Shown here: positions 1 through 7,362 of the stretch, in pieces
Position numbering within the stretch: the first letter of the stretch is position 1
Layout: the number at the start of each line of letters is the position of its first letter
Assembly: GCA_028527945.1 (NCBI GenBank)
Contig: JAQQAK010000421.1
Coordinates: 1 to 17,297, forward strand
Length of the DNA stretch: 17,297 bases
Reading direction: 5' to 3'
Source of the DNA: Spirochaetaceae bacterium
GTDB taxonomy: Bacteria > Spirochaetota > Spirochaetia > UBA9216
Made by a program: the position numbers and the translations under genes
The notes under the pieces: model-generated
The model's input: the letters and a program-made list of their open reading frames with translations, nothing else
The model's database searches: none
What the model was told of the DNA's origin: nothing

Positions 1-102
1 ATATTGAGAAAATTTAGAAAGATCTTCGGCATAAGCTCTAACAGTCTCTTCAGAGTAATTTCTTACTTTGCTTAAATACCCAAGATATTCTTCAATTCTC
101 AT
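1..102 (-). CDS. xerC: XerC-like tyrosine recombinase, N-terminal fragment (gene cut by window edge)
   Basis: An ATG at 100-102 overlaps the topA stop codon as ATGA and opens a frame that stays open for 34 codons to the left edge. The peptide begins MRIEEYLGYLSKVRNYSEE and continues with TVRAYAEDLSKF. This is the typical start of the SAM-like, core-DNA-binding N-terminal domain of XerC/XerD recombinases (a short helix, then an S-x-x-T-x-x-A-Y-x-x-D-L pattern). Family knowledge: XerC and XerD resolve chromosome dimers at dif during division. In Firmicutes a xerC-type gene (codV) also lies shortly after dprA and topA. The catalytic domain lies outside the window, so XerC rather than XerD is inferred from position and from the XerD-like gene nearby. 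The 4-nt overlap implies translational coupling to topA. Confidence 0.8.
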   Translation of the reverse strand, partial: MRIEEYLGYLSKVRNYSEETVRAYAEDLSKFSQY

Positions 103-2201
103 TTAGATTCAGACTCCGGATTCTCCTCATGAGTATGAAGAAAATCACATTCAGGATTAACACAAGTTTTTACGATTCCATTCTTTTTATCATTTTTTTC
201 AACCAGAAAATATCCGCATTTCGGACATTTCGAATTTGTTGGTTTAAAGTGAGAAATAAAATCACATTCAGGATAATTTGTACAACCGTAAAATTCCTTC
301 CCCTTTCCTCCGGCTTTTTTCCTGGCAACTATTTTACCGTCACATCCTTCACGAGGGCAATCGCCAAGAGGAACAGCTTTAGTGTTTCGACACTCCGGAA
401 AACCTGAACAGGCTAAAAAGAAACCAAAACGGCCAAGTTTCTTAACCATTGGTTTACCGCATTTTTCACAAATCTCATCAGTAGGCTCATCCAAAACACC
501 TTTGATTGATTCAAGAGTTTCATTAACATGTTCAAGCTGGGCTTTAAAAGGAGCGTAAAAATCTTTAATCATTTTATGCCACTCAAGCCCATCAACTTCA
601 ACCTGATCAAGATTCTGTTCCATTTCTGCTGTAAATTTCTGATTCACAACATTAGGAAACTGGGTTGAAAGCATATCTGAAATAATACGGCCAAGTGTTG
701 TAGGCTGTAGTTGCTTATTTTTCCTTACAACATAATAACGATCAAGAAGAACCCCTATAATAGGAGCATAAGTTGAAGGTCGTCCAATACCGTTTTCTTC
801 AAGCATTTTAACAATACTTGCGTCAGTAAAACGTGAAGGCCCTGTTGTAAAATGTTGAGTCGCGTCAAAATCTGAAATATTAACCTCTTCACCCTTTTTA
901 AGAGATGGAACTTTAACATTTTTTTCTTTAGATTTAAGAAGCTTTACAACATTCTGATAACCTTTAAACTTTACTTTTGTAGAACTTATTCTAAAAAGAG
1001 CTTCCCCTGCCTGTATTTCGTATGAGATGGTAAGTGTTTTTGAGTTTTTCATCTGACAAGCTACAAATCTTTCCCAAATTATGGAATAAAGCTTCAGCTG
1101 ATCTTTATTAAGGTGTTCTTTAATCTCATCTGGTGTATATCTTACATATGTAGGACGAATAGCCTCATGCGCGTCCTGAGCATTCTTTTTTACTGAATAT
1201 GTTAATGGCTTCTCAGGAAGTGAATCAGGATGATTTTTTTCAATCCATTCACGAACTTCTCCAAGAGCCTGTTCAGAAATTCTTGTAGAATCTGTTCTCA
1301 TGTAAGTTATAAGACCTACTCTACTTGCTCCGATATTTATACCTTCATATAATTGCTGAGCAATCTGCATGGTTTTTCTTGAGGTAAAACCCAACCTGTT
1401 TGCAGCAGTCTGCTGTAAAGTCGATGTTGTAAATGGAGCTTTTGGTTTCAGCTGTTTTTCAGTTTCTTTTACAGAAATTACTTCAGCTTTTTGATCTTTA
1501 AGACTTTCTATTATTTTTTGAACTTCTTCTTCAGTTTTTATATCTACTTTTTCACCTTTATATTGCGCCATCTGCGCTATAAACGTACTTCTACCTTTCG
1601 AAAAAGAAGCATCCAGTGACCAGTATTCTTCCGGTATGAATTTTTCAACAAGCTCTTCTCTTTCACAAATTAAGCGAAGCGCAACAGATTGTACTCTCCC
1701 CGCAGAAAGTCCGTTTTTAACCTTTGACCATAAAAGCGGAGAAAGATTATAACCAACAATACGATCAAGGACACGTCTTGCCTTCTGAGCGTTAACCTTT
1801 GCTTCATTTATTTCCATCGGATTTGCTACAGCGTTTTTAATAGCTTCCGGTGTAATTTCATTAAAAACAATTCGTTCTATATTTAAGTCTTCATTTTTCT
1901 TCAGAAAAGAATTTCGTAAATGCCAGGCAATTGCCTCTCCTTCCCTGTCATTATCAGAGGCGAGAAGAACATGACCTGCTTTGTTAGCATTCTTTTGTAG
2001 TTCTTTTAAAATCTTAGCTTTGCCTCTAACTGTAATATATTCTGGTTCAAAATTATGCTCTTCATCAATTGCGATACGTGATTTAGGCAAATCTATAAGA
2101 TGCCCCATTGATGCGAGAACAGTATAACCCGGACCAAGATACCTTTCTATTGTAGTAGCTTTAGCCGGGGACTCAACGATTAGTAGAGTATGGACTTTCA
2201 T
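99..2201 (-). CDS. topA: DNA topoisomerase I (type IA)
   Basis: Relaxes negative supercoils by cutting one DNA strand through a 5'-phosphotyrosine. I start it at the ATG at 2199-2201, preceded by AGGAGAGG five nt upstream; a further in-frame ATG at 2226-2228 has no Shine-Dalgarno. The protein is then 700 aa, close to the usual bacterial length. Visible in order: an N-terminal Toprim domain opening LLIVESPAKA (Glu10) with the metal-binding DxDxE in SDNDREGEA (Asp83, Asp85, Glu87); the AGRVQSVALR segment; and the catalytic site GLITYMRTDS with Tyr300. The C-terminus carries three four-cysteine zinc ribbons (Cys578/581/598/604, 615/620/640/646, 659/662/680/685), followed by a short acidic tail. 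The start lies inside the 3' end of dprA (29-nt overlap), and the stop overlaps the next Xer gene. It looks intact. Confidence 0.97.
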   Translation of the reverse strand: MKVHTLLIVESPAKATTIERYLGPGYTVLASMGHLIDLPKSRIAIDEEHNFEPEYITVRGKAKILKELQKNANKAGHVLLASDNDREGEAIAWHLRNSFLKKNEDLNIERIVFNEITPEAIKNAVANPMEINEAKVNAQKARRVLDRIVGYNLSPLLWSKVKNGLSAGRVQSVALRLICEREELVEKFIPEEYWSLDASFSKGRSTFIAQMAQYKGEKVDIKTEEEVQKIIESLKDQKAEVISVKETEKQLKPKAPFTTSTLQQTAANRLGFTSRKTMQIAQQLYEGINIGASRVGLITYMRTDSTRISEQALGEVREWIEKNHPDSLPEKPLTYSVKKNAQDAHEAIRPTYVRYTPDEIKEHLNKDQLKLYSIIWERFVACQMKNSKTLTISYEIQAGEALFRISSTKVKFKGYQNVVKLLKSKEKNVKVPSLKKGEEVNISDFDATQHFTTGPSRFTDASIVKMLEENGIGRPSTYAPIIGVLLDRYYVVRKNKQLQPTTLGRIISDMLSTQFPNVVNQKFTAEMEQNLDQVEVDGLEWHKMIKDFYAPFKAQLEHVNETLESIKGVLDEPTDEICEKCGKPMVKKLGRFGFFLACSGFPECRNTKAVPLGDCPREGCDGKIVARKKAGGKGKEFYGCTNYPECDFISHFKPTNSKCPKCGYFLVEKNDKKNGIVKTCVNPECDFLHTHEENPESESK

Positions 2202-3216
2202 TACATCCTCTCCTGAAATATTTTCCATTAAACTTTAAATAAGCACCATCAAGTTCATCTTTCAATCTTTCTGCCATAAGATTTCCAGCATTTTTTGATG
2301 TTACATACATTTCTTTTTTCACAGTACTATCATATTTAAGCGCATCAGGGAATCCCCAGTCCGCTAATATTTCATAAGCATTATTTATTAAAGGGGCGCC
2401 ATCGAATATATATCTCTCGACACGACTTCCTTCTCCAGCCTGTTTTAAAGCATTTTCATGAAAAAAGATGTCACGTCCCTGTTCAAGCGCAAAATCTGCA
2501 GTAATCAGAGCTCCCGACTTACCTGGGGCTTCTACAACAATAACAGCCCTCGATAACCCGCTTATAATTCTGTTCCTTTCAACAAAATGATGTCGTCTTG
2601 CAGGTTCTCCAGGTAGATACTCACTAACAATAGCCCCACCTGAGTCTAAAATAGAAGAAGCAAGATTTCTATTACTTGAGGGATAGATAGTATCAACTCC
2701 ACAGCCCAAAACAGCTATGGTAGAACCAGAAGCAGTAACAGCCCCTTTATGAGCCGCGCTATCTACACCAAGAGCCAACCCCGAAACAACCGGACAATTC
2801 GCAGTCGCAAAACTGTAGCCCAATGAAAAAGATGAATCAAGACCAGCGCCTGTAGCAATTCTTGTACCTACCACAGAAACAGCAGGGTTCTTCCAAGAAG
2901 GCAAAGTCCCTCTATAATAGAGAGAAAAAGGAGGATTGTACAACTCGGAAAGCTGTGCGGGATATTGTTCATCTCCAAGAAATACAGCTTTTAAATTTTC
3001 ATCAGCCATCATCTCACAAGCTTTCCGGGCTTCAGTAACCATGTACTCAAGGTTGCTATTTTTTACTCTTAATCTGCGTGATATTATATTTTCTATATCA
3101 CAAACTTTTAATTTAATAAGATCTTCACTTGCCGGAAACATTTTATTTAAAAGATGTTTTTCATTAGCTCGTAAAAAGCGCATACGGCTTAATAGAACTT
3201 TAGAATTATCTATCAC
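2173..3216 (-). CDS. dprA: DNA-processing protein DprA/Smf
   Basis: DprA binds incoming single-stranded DNA and loads RecA during transformation; it is also widespread in bacteria not known to be competent. The Rossmann-like core is clear: PAVSVVGTR, then GLALGVDSAAH, AVLGCGVDTIYP, ERNRIISGLS and SGALITADFALEQGRD. The N-terminal part (about 70 residues) looks like the usual helical extension. The end is short, without an obvious C-terminal winged-helix domain. I prefer a GTG start at 3214-3216 (347 aa), because GGAGG lies eight nt upstream. An ATG at 3235-3237 (354 aa) has only AAGGA eleven nt away and would overlap the upstream lipoprotein gene by 32 nt instead of 11. The gene sits between the TPR lipoprotein gene and topA; the dprA-topA pairing is common in bacteria. 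Confidence 0.94.
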   Translation of the reverse strand: MIDNSKVLLSRMRFLRANEKHLLNKMFPASEDLIKLKVCDIENIISRRLRVKNSNLEYMVTEARKACEMMADENLKAVFLGDEQYPAQLSELYNPPFSLYYRGTLPSWKNPAVSVVGTRIATGAGLDSSFSLGYSFATANCPVVSGLALGVDSAAHKGAVTASGSTIAVLGCGVDTIYPSSNRNLASSILDSGGAIVSEYLPGEPARRHHFVERNRIISGLSRAVIVVEAPGKSGALITADFALEQGRDIFFHENALKQAGEGSRVERYIFDGAPLINNAYEILADWGFPDALKYDSTVKKEMYVTSKNAGNLMAERLKDELDGAYLKFNGKYFRRGCNESPYSTNR

Positions 3217-3934
3217 GGCCAAGCCCTCCAAGAACATTAATTCTATTTTCCTTAGCTTTAATTCTCATCTCATCATCTCTGGAGTTTTCTTCAATATAAG
3301 AATATAAATCAACAGCAGAATCTGTATCTCCTTTTAAAACTTTTACTCTGGCCAATAAAAACCGCGCATCAAAATTACTCTTGCTAATATCACAAAGATG
3401 TTCAAGAAGAGGCTCAGCGTCAAGTGGTTTATTAAGCTCAAAGATATATAAAACAGATAATCCGTATAATGCCTCTTTATAATTGGCATCAAGAGTTATT
3501 GCTCGCTTATAATACTTCTCAGACTTATCAAAATAATAACTATCATCATCTGCATCATAAACAGCCAGAGTCATTTGTCCTGCAGCTACTGCTGCTTTAT
3601 AATAAAGCATTGGACTGGTAGGAAAATATTGAATAGCCATTTCAAAACTTTTTAAAGCTTCACCATACATTTCAAGGCTCATATACTCTAAAGCAATCAT
3701 ACGGTAATAAATACCTATCTGTTTTGTAGCTTTTACAGTTCTATCAGCTTCTTTTTGATAACTTTCAATACCTTTTTTCAGATTTTTTATACGTTCTTCA
3801 GGAATATCTCCAGAAGTAAATTCTTTTTTATCCGCGGCTGAAAGCTTGTTAAACCATATTTTCTTATCATTCTGACAAGAAAAAAGGAACATAACTGAAA
3901 TAATACCAAAAAATAAAAACAAACCTTTTCTCAT
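3206..3934 (-). CDS. TPR-repeat lipoprotein of unknown function
   Basis: I do not recognise a named function. The best start is the ATG at 3932-3934: AGGAG lies five nt upstream (two nt before an adjacent ATG), whereas the longer frame from 3976 has no such site and would overlap the upstream gene. The 242-aa protein begins MRKG, then a hydrophobic stretch ending in a lipobox (Leu-Phe-Ser-Cys, Cys20), so it is predicted to be a lipid-anchored envelope protein. The rest is helical with several tetratricopeptide-like units, for example GEALKSFEMAIQYFPTSP and the unit SEKYYKRAITLDANYKEAL. TPRs usually bind proteins. It lies between the Xer recombinase and dprA in the ftsZ array; from memory Borrelia has a short gene at the matching site between ftsZ and dprA. 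An envelope scaffold linked to division is an inference only. Confidence 0.88.
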   Translation of the reverse strand: MRKGLFLFFGIISVMFLFSCQNDKKIWFNKLSAADKKEFTSGDIPEERIKNLKKGIESYQKEADRTVKATKQIGIYYRMIALEYMSLEMYGEALKSFEMAIQYFPTSPMLYYKAAVAAGQMTLAVYDADDDSYYFDKSEKYYKRAITLDANYKEALYGLSVLYIFELNKPLDAEPLLEHLCDISKSNFDARFLLARVKVLKGDTDSAVDLYSYIEENSRDDEMRIKAKENRINVLGGLGRDR

Positions 3935-3950
3935 CATTTCTCCTGCGCTT

Positions 3951-4853
3951 TTATCCATGCGGATGAAAATGGGCATGATCAGCCTTCAAATCATCACGGT
4001 TCAAATGAGTGTATATCTGAGTTGTTGATATATCCGTATGTCCTAAAAGTTCCTGAACAGAACGTAAATCTGCTCCGCCTTGAATTAAGTGTGTTGCGAA
4101 TGAATGCCTTAAAGTATGTATTTTTGCATGAATACCGGCCTTTTCTGCAATCTGCTGAAAACGCTTCCACATTCCTTTACGAGTTAATGGCTGTCCTCTA
4201 TAATTTAAAAAAAGCATTCCATGATTATCACATCTCTTAACAAGAAGAGGCCTACCCTCGGTCATATATTTCTGAAGCCAATAAACAACTTCGCCGCCAA
4301 GGGGGATAAAACGTTCTTTACTGCCTTTTCCCAAAACCCGTACAATACCTTCATCTATGAATAAACTACTTATTTTAAGTGAAACTGCTTCAGAAACGCG
4401 GAGCCCACATGAATAAATTAGCTCAAAAAGGGCTCTGTCCCTAAGTCCTGAAGGTTTTTCTATATCAATCATAGATAAGAAATTATCTACATCCTCAATA
4501 CTCATAACATCAGGTAATTTTTTATCAAGCCTTGGCATTTCAATAATTTTTGCGGGGTTGTCTTCACGTACTTTTTCAATTACAAGAAAATTAAAAAAAG
4601 AACGCAGAGAACTAAGAATCCGTGAAACGGTTCTACTACCTATTGAATTATGTTCATCACCACCAATTTGTTTTTCTGTTAAAAACGCTATAATATCCGC
4701 AGAATTTATTTCCGAGAGGGAACGGCCTTTATCATCGACATATAACAAAAAAGTCCTACAACTCCTGCTGTAAGCGTCAATAGTATTTTGGCTAAGTCCT
4801 AGATCGAGTCTTAAATAATCAATATAATCCGCAAGGATTCTGTCTACATCCAT
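3951..4853 (-). CDS. xerD: XerD-like site-specific tyrosine recombinase
   Basis: A complete 300-aa tyrosine recombinase, the usual XerC/XerD length. The N-terminal DNA-binding domain (about residues 1-90) contains LGLSQNTIDAYSRSCRTF. The catalytic set is intact: Arg152 in CGLRVSEA, Lys176 in LGKGSKERF, His246 and Arg249 in HTLRHSFATH, His272 in LLGHTDIS, and the nucleophile Tyr281 in TTQIYTH. The phrase ADLRSVQELLGHTDISTTQ is most like XerD. The end is His-rich (HAHFHPHG), a stronger version of the usual Xer tail. Family role: resolves chromosome dimers at dif, normally together with a second Xer and FtsK at the septum. Start at ATG 4851-4853, with a weak AGG eight nt upstream, 17 nt after ftsZ. 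An integrase identity is unlikely, because the gene is embedded in a housekeeping array and has the compact Xer form. Confidence 0.92.
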   Translation of the reverse strand: MDVDRILADYIDYLRLDLGLSQNTIDAYSRSCRTFLLYVDDKGRSLSEINSADIIAFLTEKQIGGDEHNSIGSRTVSRILSSLRSFFNFLVIEKVREDNPAKIIEMPRLDKKLPDVMSIEDVDNFLSMIDIEKPSGLRDRALFELIYSCGLRVSEAVSLKISSLFIDEGIVRVLGKGSKERFIPLGGEVVYWLQKYMTEGRPLLVKRCDNHGMLFLNYRGQPLTRKGMWKRFQQIAEKAGIHAKIHTLRHSFATHLIQGGADLRSVQELLGHTDISTTQIYTHLNRDDLKADHAHFHPHG

Positions 4854-4870
4854 TTTACAAGCCTGAAAAA

Positions 4871-6049
4871 TTAATGCTTATTACCAAAGTCTGTTCTATA
4901 AACTGTAGGAATCCCTAAATCTTCATCAAGTGAAGAACTTCTTCGAGGTATTGCTGAGGTTGAATTGTTTTTAGAAAGACCAGACTGCATAGCCATCCAT
5001 TCTTTATAACCAACAACTTCAGGTTTTTCATTTTCGACCTTAACTTCTTCTACAACAGGTTCTGGTTCTTCAATTTCATTATTTGCCCCAGTTGCAACAA
5101 CAGTAACAATGACCTCATCATTTAGAGACGGATCGTTAGTTGTTCCTGATATTATAGTAGCGTTTTCATCAGCATTTGGAGTTATTATATTCATAATTTC
5201 TTCATATTCATGAAGCGAAAAGTCGTCTCCGCCTATAACACAAACAAGAATACCCTTTGCGCCTTCAATTCTGGCATCTTCCAAAAGAGGATTATTTATG
5301 GCATTTGTAGCAGCATCAACAGCTCTGTTTTCACCACTTCCAACACCAATCCCCATAAGAGCATCACCACTTTCGCTCATAACAGTTCTGACATCAGCAA
5401 AATCGATATTTATATCGCCTGGTTTAGTTATAAGATCAGATATACCCTGAACCCCCTGACGAAGAACATCATCAGCAATTCTAAAAGCTTCTTTTATTGG
5501 AGTTCTTTTTTCAACTATTTTAAGAAGATACTGATTTGGGATAACGATAAGAGTATCAACAGCCTTGCGAAGCCTTTCAATCCCCTTATCAGCAAGTTTC
5601 ATTTTTTTAATACCTTCAAAAGAGAATGGAGTTGTTACAACGGCAACAGTTAGCGCTTCAATTTCTTTAGCAATTTGAGCTACTACAGCAGCAGCACCAG
5701 TTCCGGTTCCACCACCCATTCCGGCTGTGATAAAAACCATATCAGCACCGCGTAAAGCATTCTTTAAATCTTCAGTACTTTCAATTGCAGCATTCTCACC
5801 TATCTCAGGATTTCCACCTGCGCCTAAACCACCGGTCAACTTTGATCCGATTGGCATTTTGTTTGCTGCGTTAGATAATTTTAAAGCCTGTAAATCTGTA
5901 TTTACAGCAATAAACTCTACATTATCTAATCCACTCTCAATCATCCGGTTTACAGCGTTATTTCCTCCGCCGCCTACACCAATGACCTTAATTACAGTAG
6001 GGCTAGTCGCACCGCTACCGAATTTATCTTCGACAAGCTCTATTTTCAT
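4871..6049 (-). CDS. ftsZ: Cell division protein FtsZ
   Basis: The tubulin-like GTPase that polymerises into the Z ring at midcell and recruits the division machinery. The 392-aa protein shows the N-terminal nucleotide-binding loop IGVGGGGNNAVNRM, the tubulin signature GGGTGTG at residues 112-118, the following TTPFSFEG strand, and the T7 catalytic loop NIDFADVRTVM (Asn214, Asp216, Asp219). A Glu/Pro/Val-rich linker runs from about residue 325. The C-terminus carries a recognisable interaction peptide, LGIPTVYR, a variant of the usual D/E-IPxFLR motif bound by FtsA. The start is an ATG with a very strong, G-rich Shine-Dalgarno (GGAGG eight nt upstream, within GGGAGGGGG). It follows ftsA after 75 nt, the longest gap in the array, which contains a hairpin. 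The strong ribosome site suggests higher translation than ftsA. Confidence 0.98.
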   Translation of the reverse strand: MKIELVEDKFGSGATSPTVIKVIGVGGGGNNAVNRMIESGLDNVEFIAVNTDLQALKLSNAANKMPIGSKLTGGLGAGGNPEIGENAAIESTEDLKNALRGADMVFITAGMGGGTGTGAAAVVAQIAKEIEALTVAVVTTPFSFEGIKKMKLADKGIERLRKAVDTLIVIPNQYLLKIVEKRTPIKEAFRIADDVLRQGVQGISDLITKPGDINIDFADVRTVMSESGDALMGIGVGSGENRAVDAATNAINNPLLEDARIEGAKGILVCVIGGDDFSLHEYEEIMNIITPNADENATIISGTTNDPSLNDEVIVTVVATGANNEIEEPEPVVEEVKVENEKPEVVGYKEWMAMQSGLSKNNSTSAIPRRSSSLDEDLGIPTVYRTDFGNKH

Positions 6050-6086
6050 AGCCGCCCCCTCCCAGAAGCTCTTAAATATAATAAAC

Positions 6087-6121
6087 GGTCTGACTTTCTT
6101 TTACCAGTGTAAAATCAGACC
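6087..6121 (-). promoter_or_regulatory. Hairpin in the ftsA-ftsZ intergenic spacer
   Basis: GGTCTGA (6087-6093) pairs with TCAGACC (6115-6121), and inside it TTTTAC (6099-6104) pairs with GTAAAA (6109-6114) around a CAGT loop, with a 5-nt bulge (6094-6098). This gives 13 base pairs. It starts three nt after the ftsA stop codon in the transcript. On the ftsZ-sense strand it is followed by GTTTATTATATTT, a poor but not absent U-tract, so it could be a leaky terminator, an RNA-processing site or an mRNA stabiliser before ftsZ. The T-run next to it on the plus strand has no plus-strand gene to serve. A TATATT within 6072-6081 might be a -10 box for an extra ftsZ promoter, but I see no matching -35. 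Confidence 0.6.
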
Positions 6122-6124
6122 TTT

Positions 6125-7360
6125 TTAAAAAAATTCTTTCATCCAATTTCTGAATTTATTTCCAAAACTTTCCTTTGTCCGCTTTGAGATAACGTTCCCC
6201 TCGCCTTCTTTTTTAGCAAGTTCTTCACCATACATAACAAGACCAACAGCAGTTGAATACATAGGACTACGATATTCCTTAACAAGCCCTCCAAGCTCGT
6301 AAGGATAACCAATCCTGGTGGGAACATTGAATATTTCCTTGGCCAACTCTGCAACACCCGGCATCATAGCACCGCCGCCTGTTAGAACAACACCACCACG
6401 CATGAGTTCCATATAACCTTTTTTTACCATTTTTTCCTGTATTAGACCAAAAATTTCAGCCATTCGAGACTGTATAATATTACAAAGTTCAGTCCTAGGA
6501 ATTGAAGCAGTCGGCCAGCCGCCTACACCTGGCAAAAGGATTTCATCATCAGGAGAAACCATTGGAAGATAACAACATCCTGATTCAATTTTAAGCTTTT
6601 CAGCAAACTCCAGCGGAGTTTTCATTACAATAGAAATATCACTGGTAACCTGCTCTCCTCCGACAGCAACAACATCGGTATGATATGGAGAACCTTCGAG
6701 AAAGACGAGAACATCGGTGGTTCCCCCTCCAAGGTCAATCATTAAAACGCCGAGTTCTTTTTCCTGCCTGGAAAGAACAGCCATTGAAGAAGCAATAGAC
6801 TCAAGCACAATATCTTCAACTCTAAAACCAGCTCGGTTTACACATTTTAACAAATTCTGTGCAGAGGTGACTGAACCTGTGATGATATGAACTTCAGCTT
6901 CAAGCCTGATTCCAATCATATCAAGAGGATTCTTGACATTACCTTGATCATCAACAATATATTCCTGCGGAATAACATGGAGAACTTCTCTATCCATAGG
7001 AATGACAACCGCTTTTGCGGCATCTATAACACGACGAATATCATCTTCATCAATTTCTCTATCACGGCCAGAAACAGCTACAACACCTCTGGAGTTTATT
7101 CCCTCGACATGAGAGCCAGCGACTCCGGCTATTACAGATCCAACCTGACGGCCAGACATCATTTCAGCAGCATCTATAGCTTTTAAAACAGCCTTTTGAG
7201 TAGATTCAATATTTATTACAACACCTTTTCTTAATCCATCTGAAGGAGCGGTTCCTATTCCTACAATTTCTACTCTACCATTTTCATTAAACTCACCAAT
7301 AACAGCACAGATCTTTGTCGTTCCTACATCCAATCCTACAATTAAATCATCAACCGGCAA
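6125..7360 (-). CDS. ftsA: Cell division protein FtsA
   Basis: An actin-like ATPase that tethers FtsZ filaments to the membrane and activates septal synthesis. The 411-aa protein has the phosphate-1 motif IVGLDVGTTKICAVIGE near the N-terminus, the FtsA-specific 1C region with GVAGSHVEGINSRG, phosphate-2 MIDLGGGTTDVLVF (Asp209), the adenosine motif GGVVLTGGGAMMPG (about 322-335), and a C-terminal amphipathic helix (about 396-411, SFGNKFRNWMKEFF) that serves as membrane anchor. The start codon is TTG (7358-7360). No in-frame ATG lies nearby, and the motif spacing leaves little room for another start. The Shine-Dalgarno AGGGGGAG sits five nt before it, formed by the last codons of ftsQ, from whose stop it is separated by 2 nt. 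A strong site with a weak start codon suggests the FtsA level is tuned below FtsZ. Confidence 0.97.
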   Translation of the reverse strand: MPVDDLIVGLDVGTTKICAVIGEFNENGRVEIVGIGTAPSDGLRKGVVINIESTQKAVLKAIDAAEMMSGRQVGSVIAGVAGSHVEGINSRGVVAVSGRDREIDEDDIRRVIDAAKAVVIPMDREVLHVIPQEYIVDDQGNVKNPLDMIGIRLEAEVHIITGSVTSAQNLLKCVNRAGFRVEDIVLESIASSMAVLSRQEKELGVLMIDLGGGTTDVLVFLEGSPYHTDVVAVGGEQVTSDISIVMKTPLEFAEKLKIESGCCYLPMVSPDDEILLPGVGGWPTASIPRTELCNIIQSRMAEIFGLIQEKMVKKGYMELMRGGVVLTGGGAMMPGVAELAKEIFNVPTRIGYPYELGGLVKEYRSPMYSTAVGLVMYGEELAKKEGEGNVISKRTKESFGNKFRNWMKEFF

Positions 7361-7362
7361 GA

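Noticed and set aside
2202..2228. Longer topA start at the ATG at 2226-2228
   Set aside because: No Shine-Dalgarno precedes it, whereas the ATG at 2199-2201 has AGGAGAGG at ideal spacing and begins directly at the conserved Toprim sequence.
3935..3976. Longer start of the TPR lipoprotein at 3976
   Set aside because: It would place 14 polar residues before the signal peptide and overlap the recombinase gene. The later ATG has AGGAG and gives a normal lipoprotein signal.
3951..4853. Prophage or integrative-element integrase
   Set aside because: It is 300 aa with Xer-type motifs, sits inside a conserved operon, and no attachment-site repeats, cargo genes or tRNA flank it.
6087..6126. Plus-strand intrinsic terminator at the ftsA-ftsZ junction (stem followed by TTTTT)
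   Set aside because: There is no plus-strand gene upstream for it to terminate. The hairpin is more sensibly read on the minus strand.
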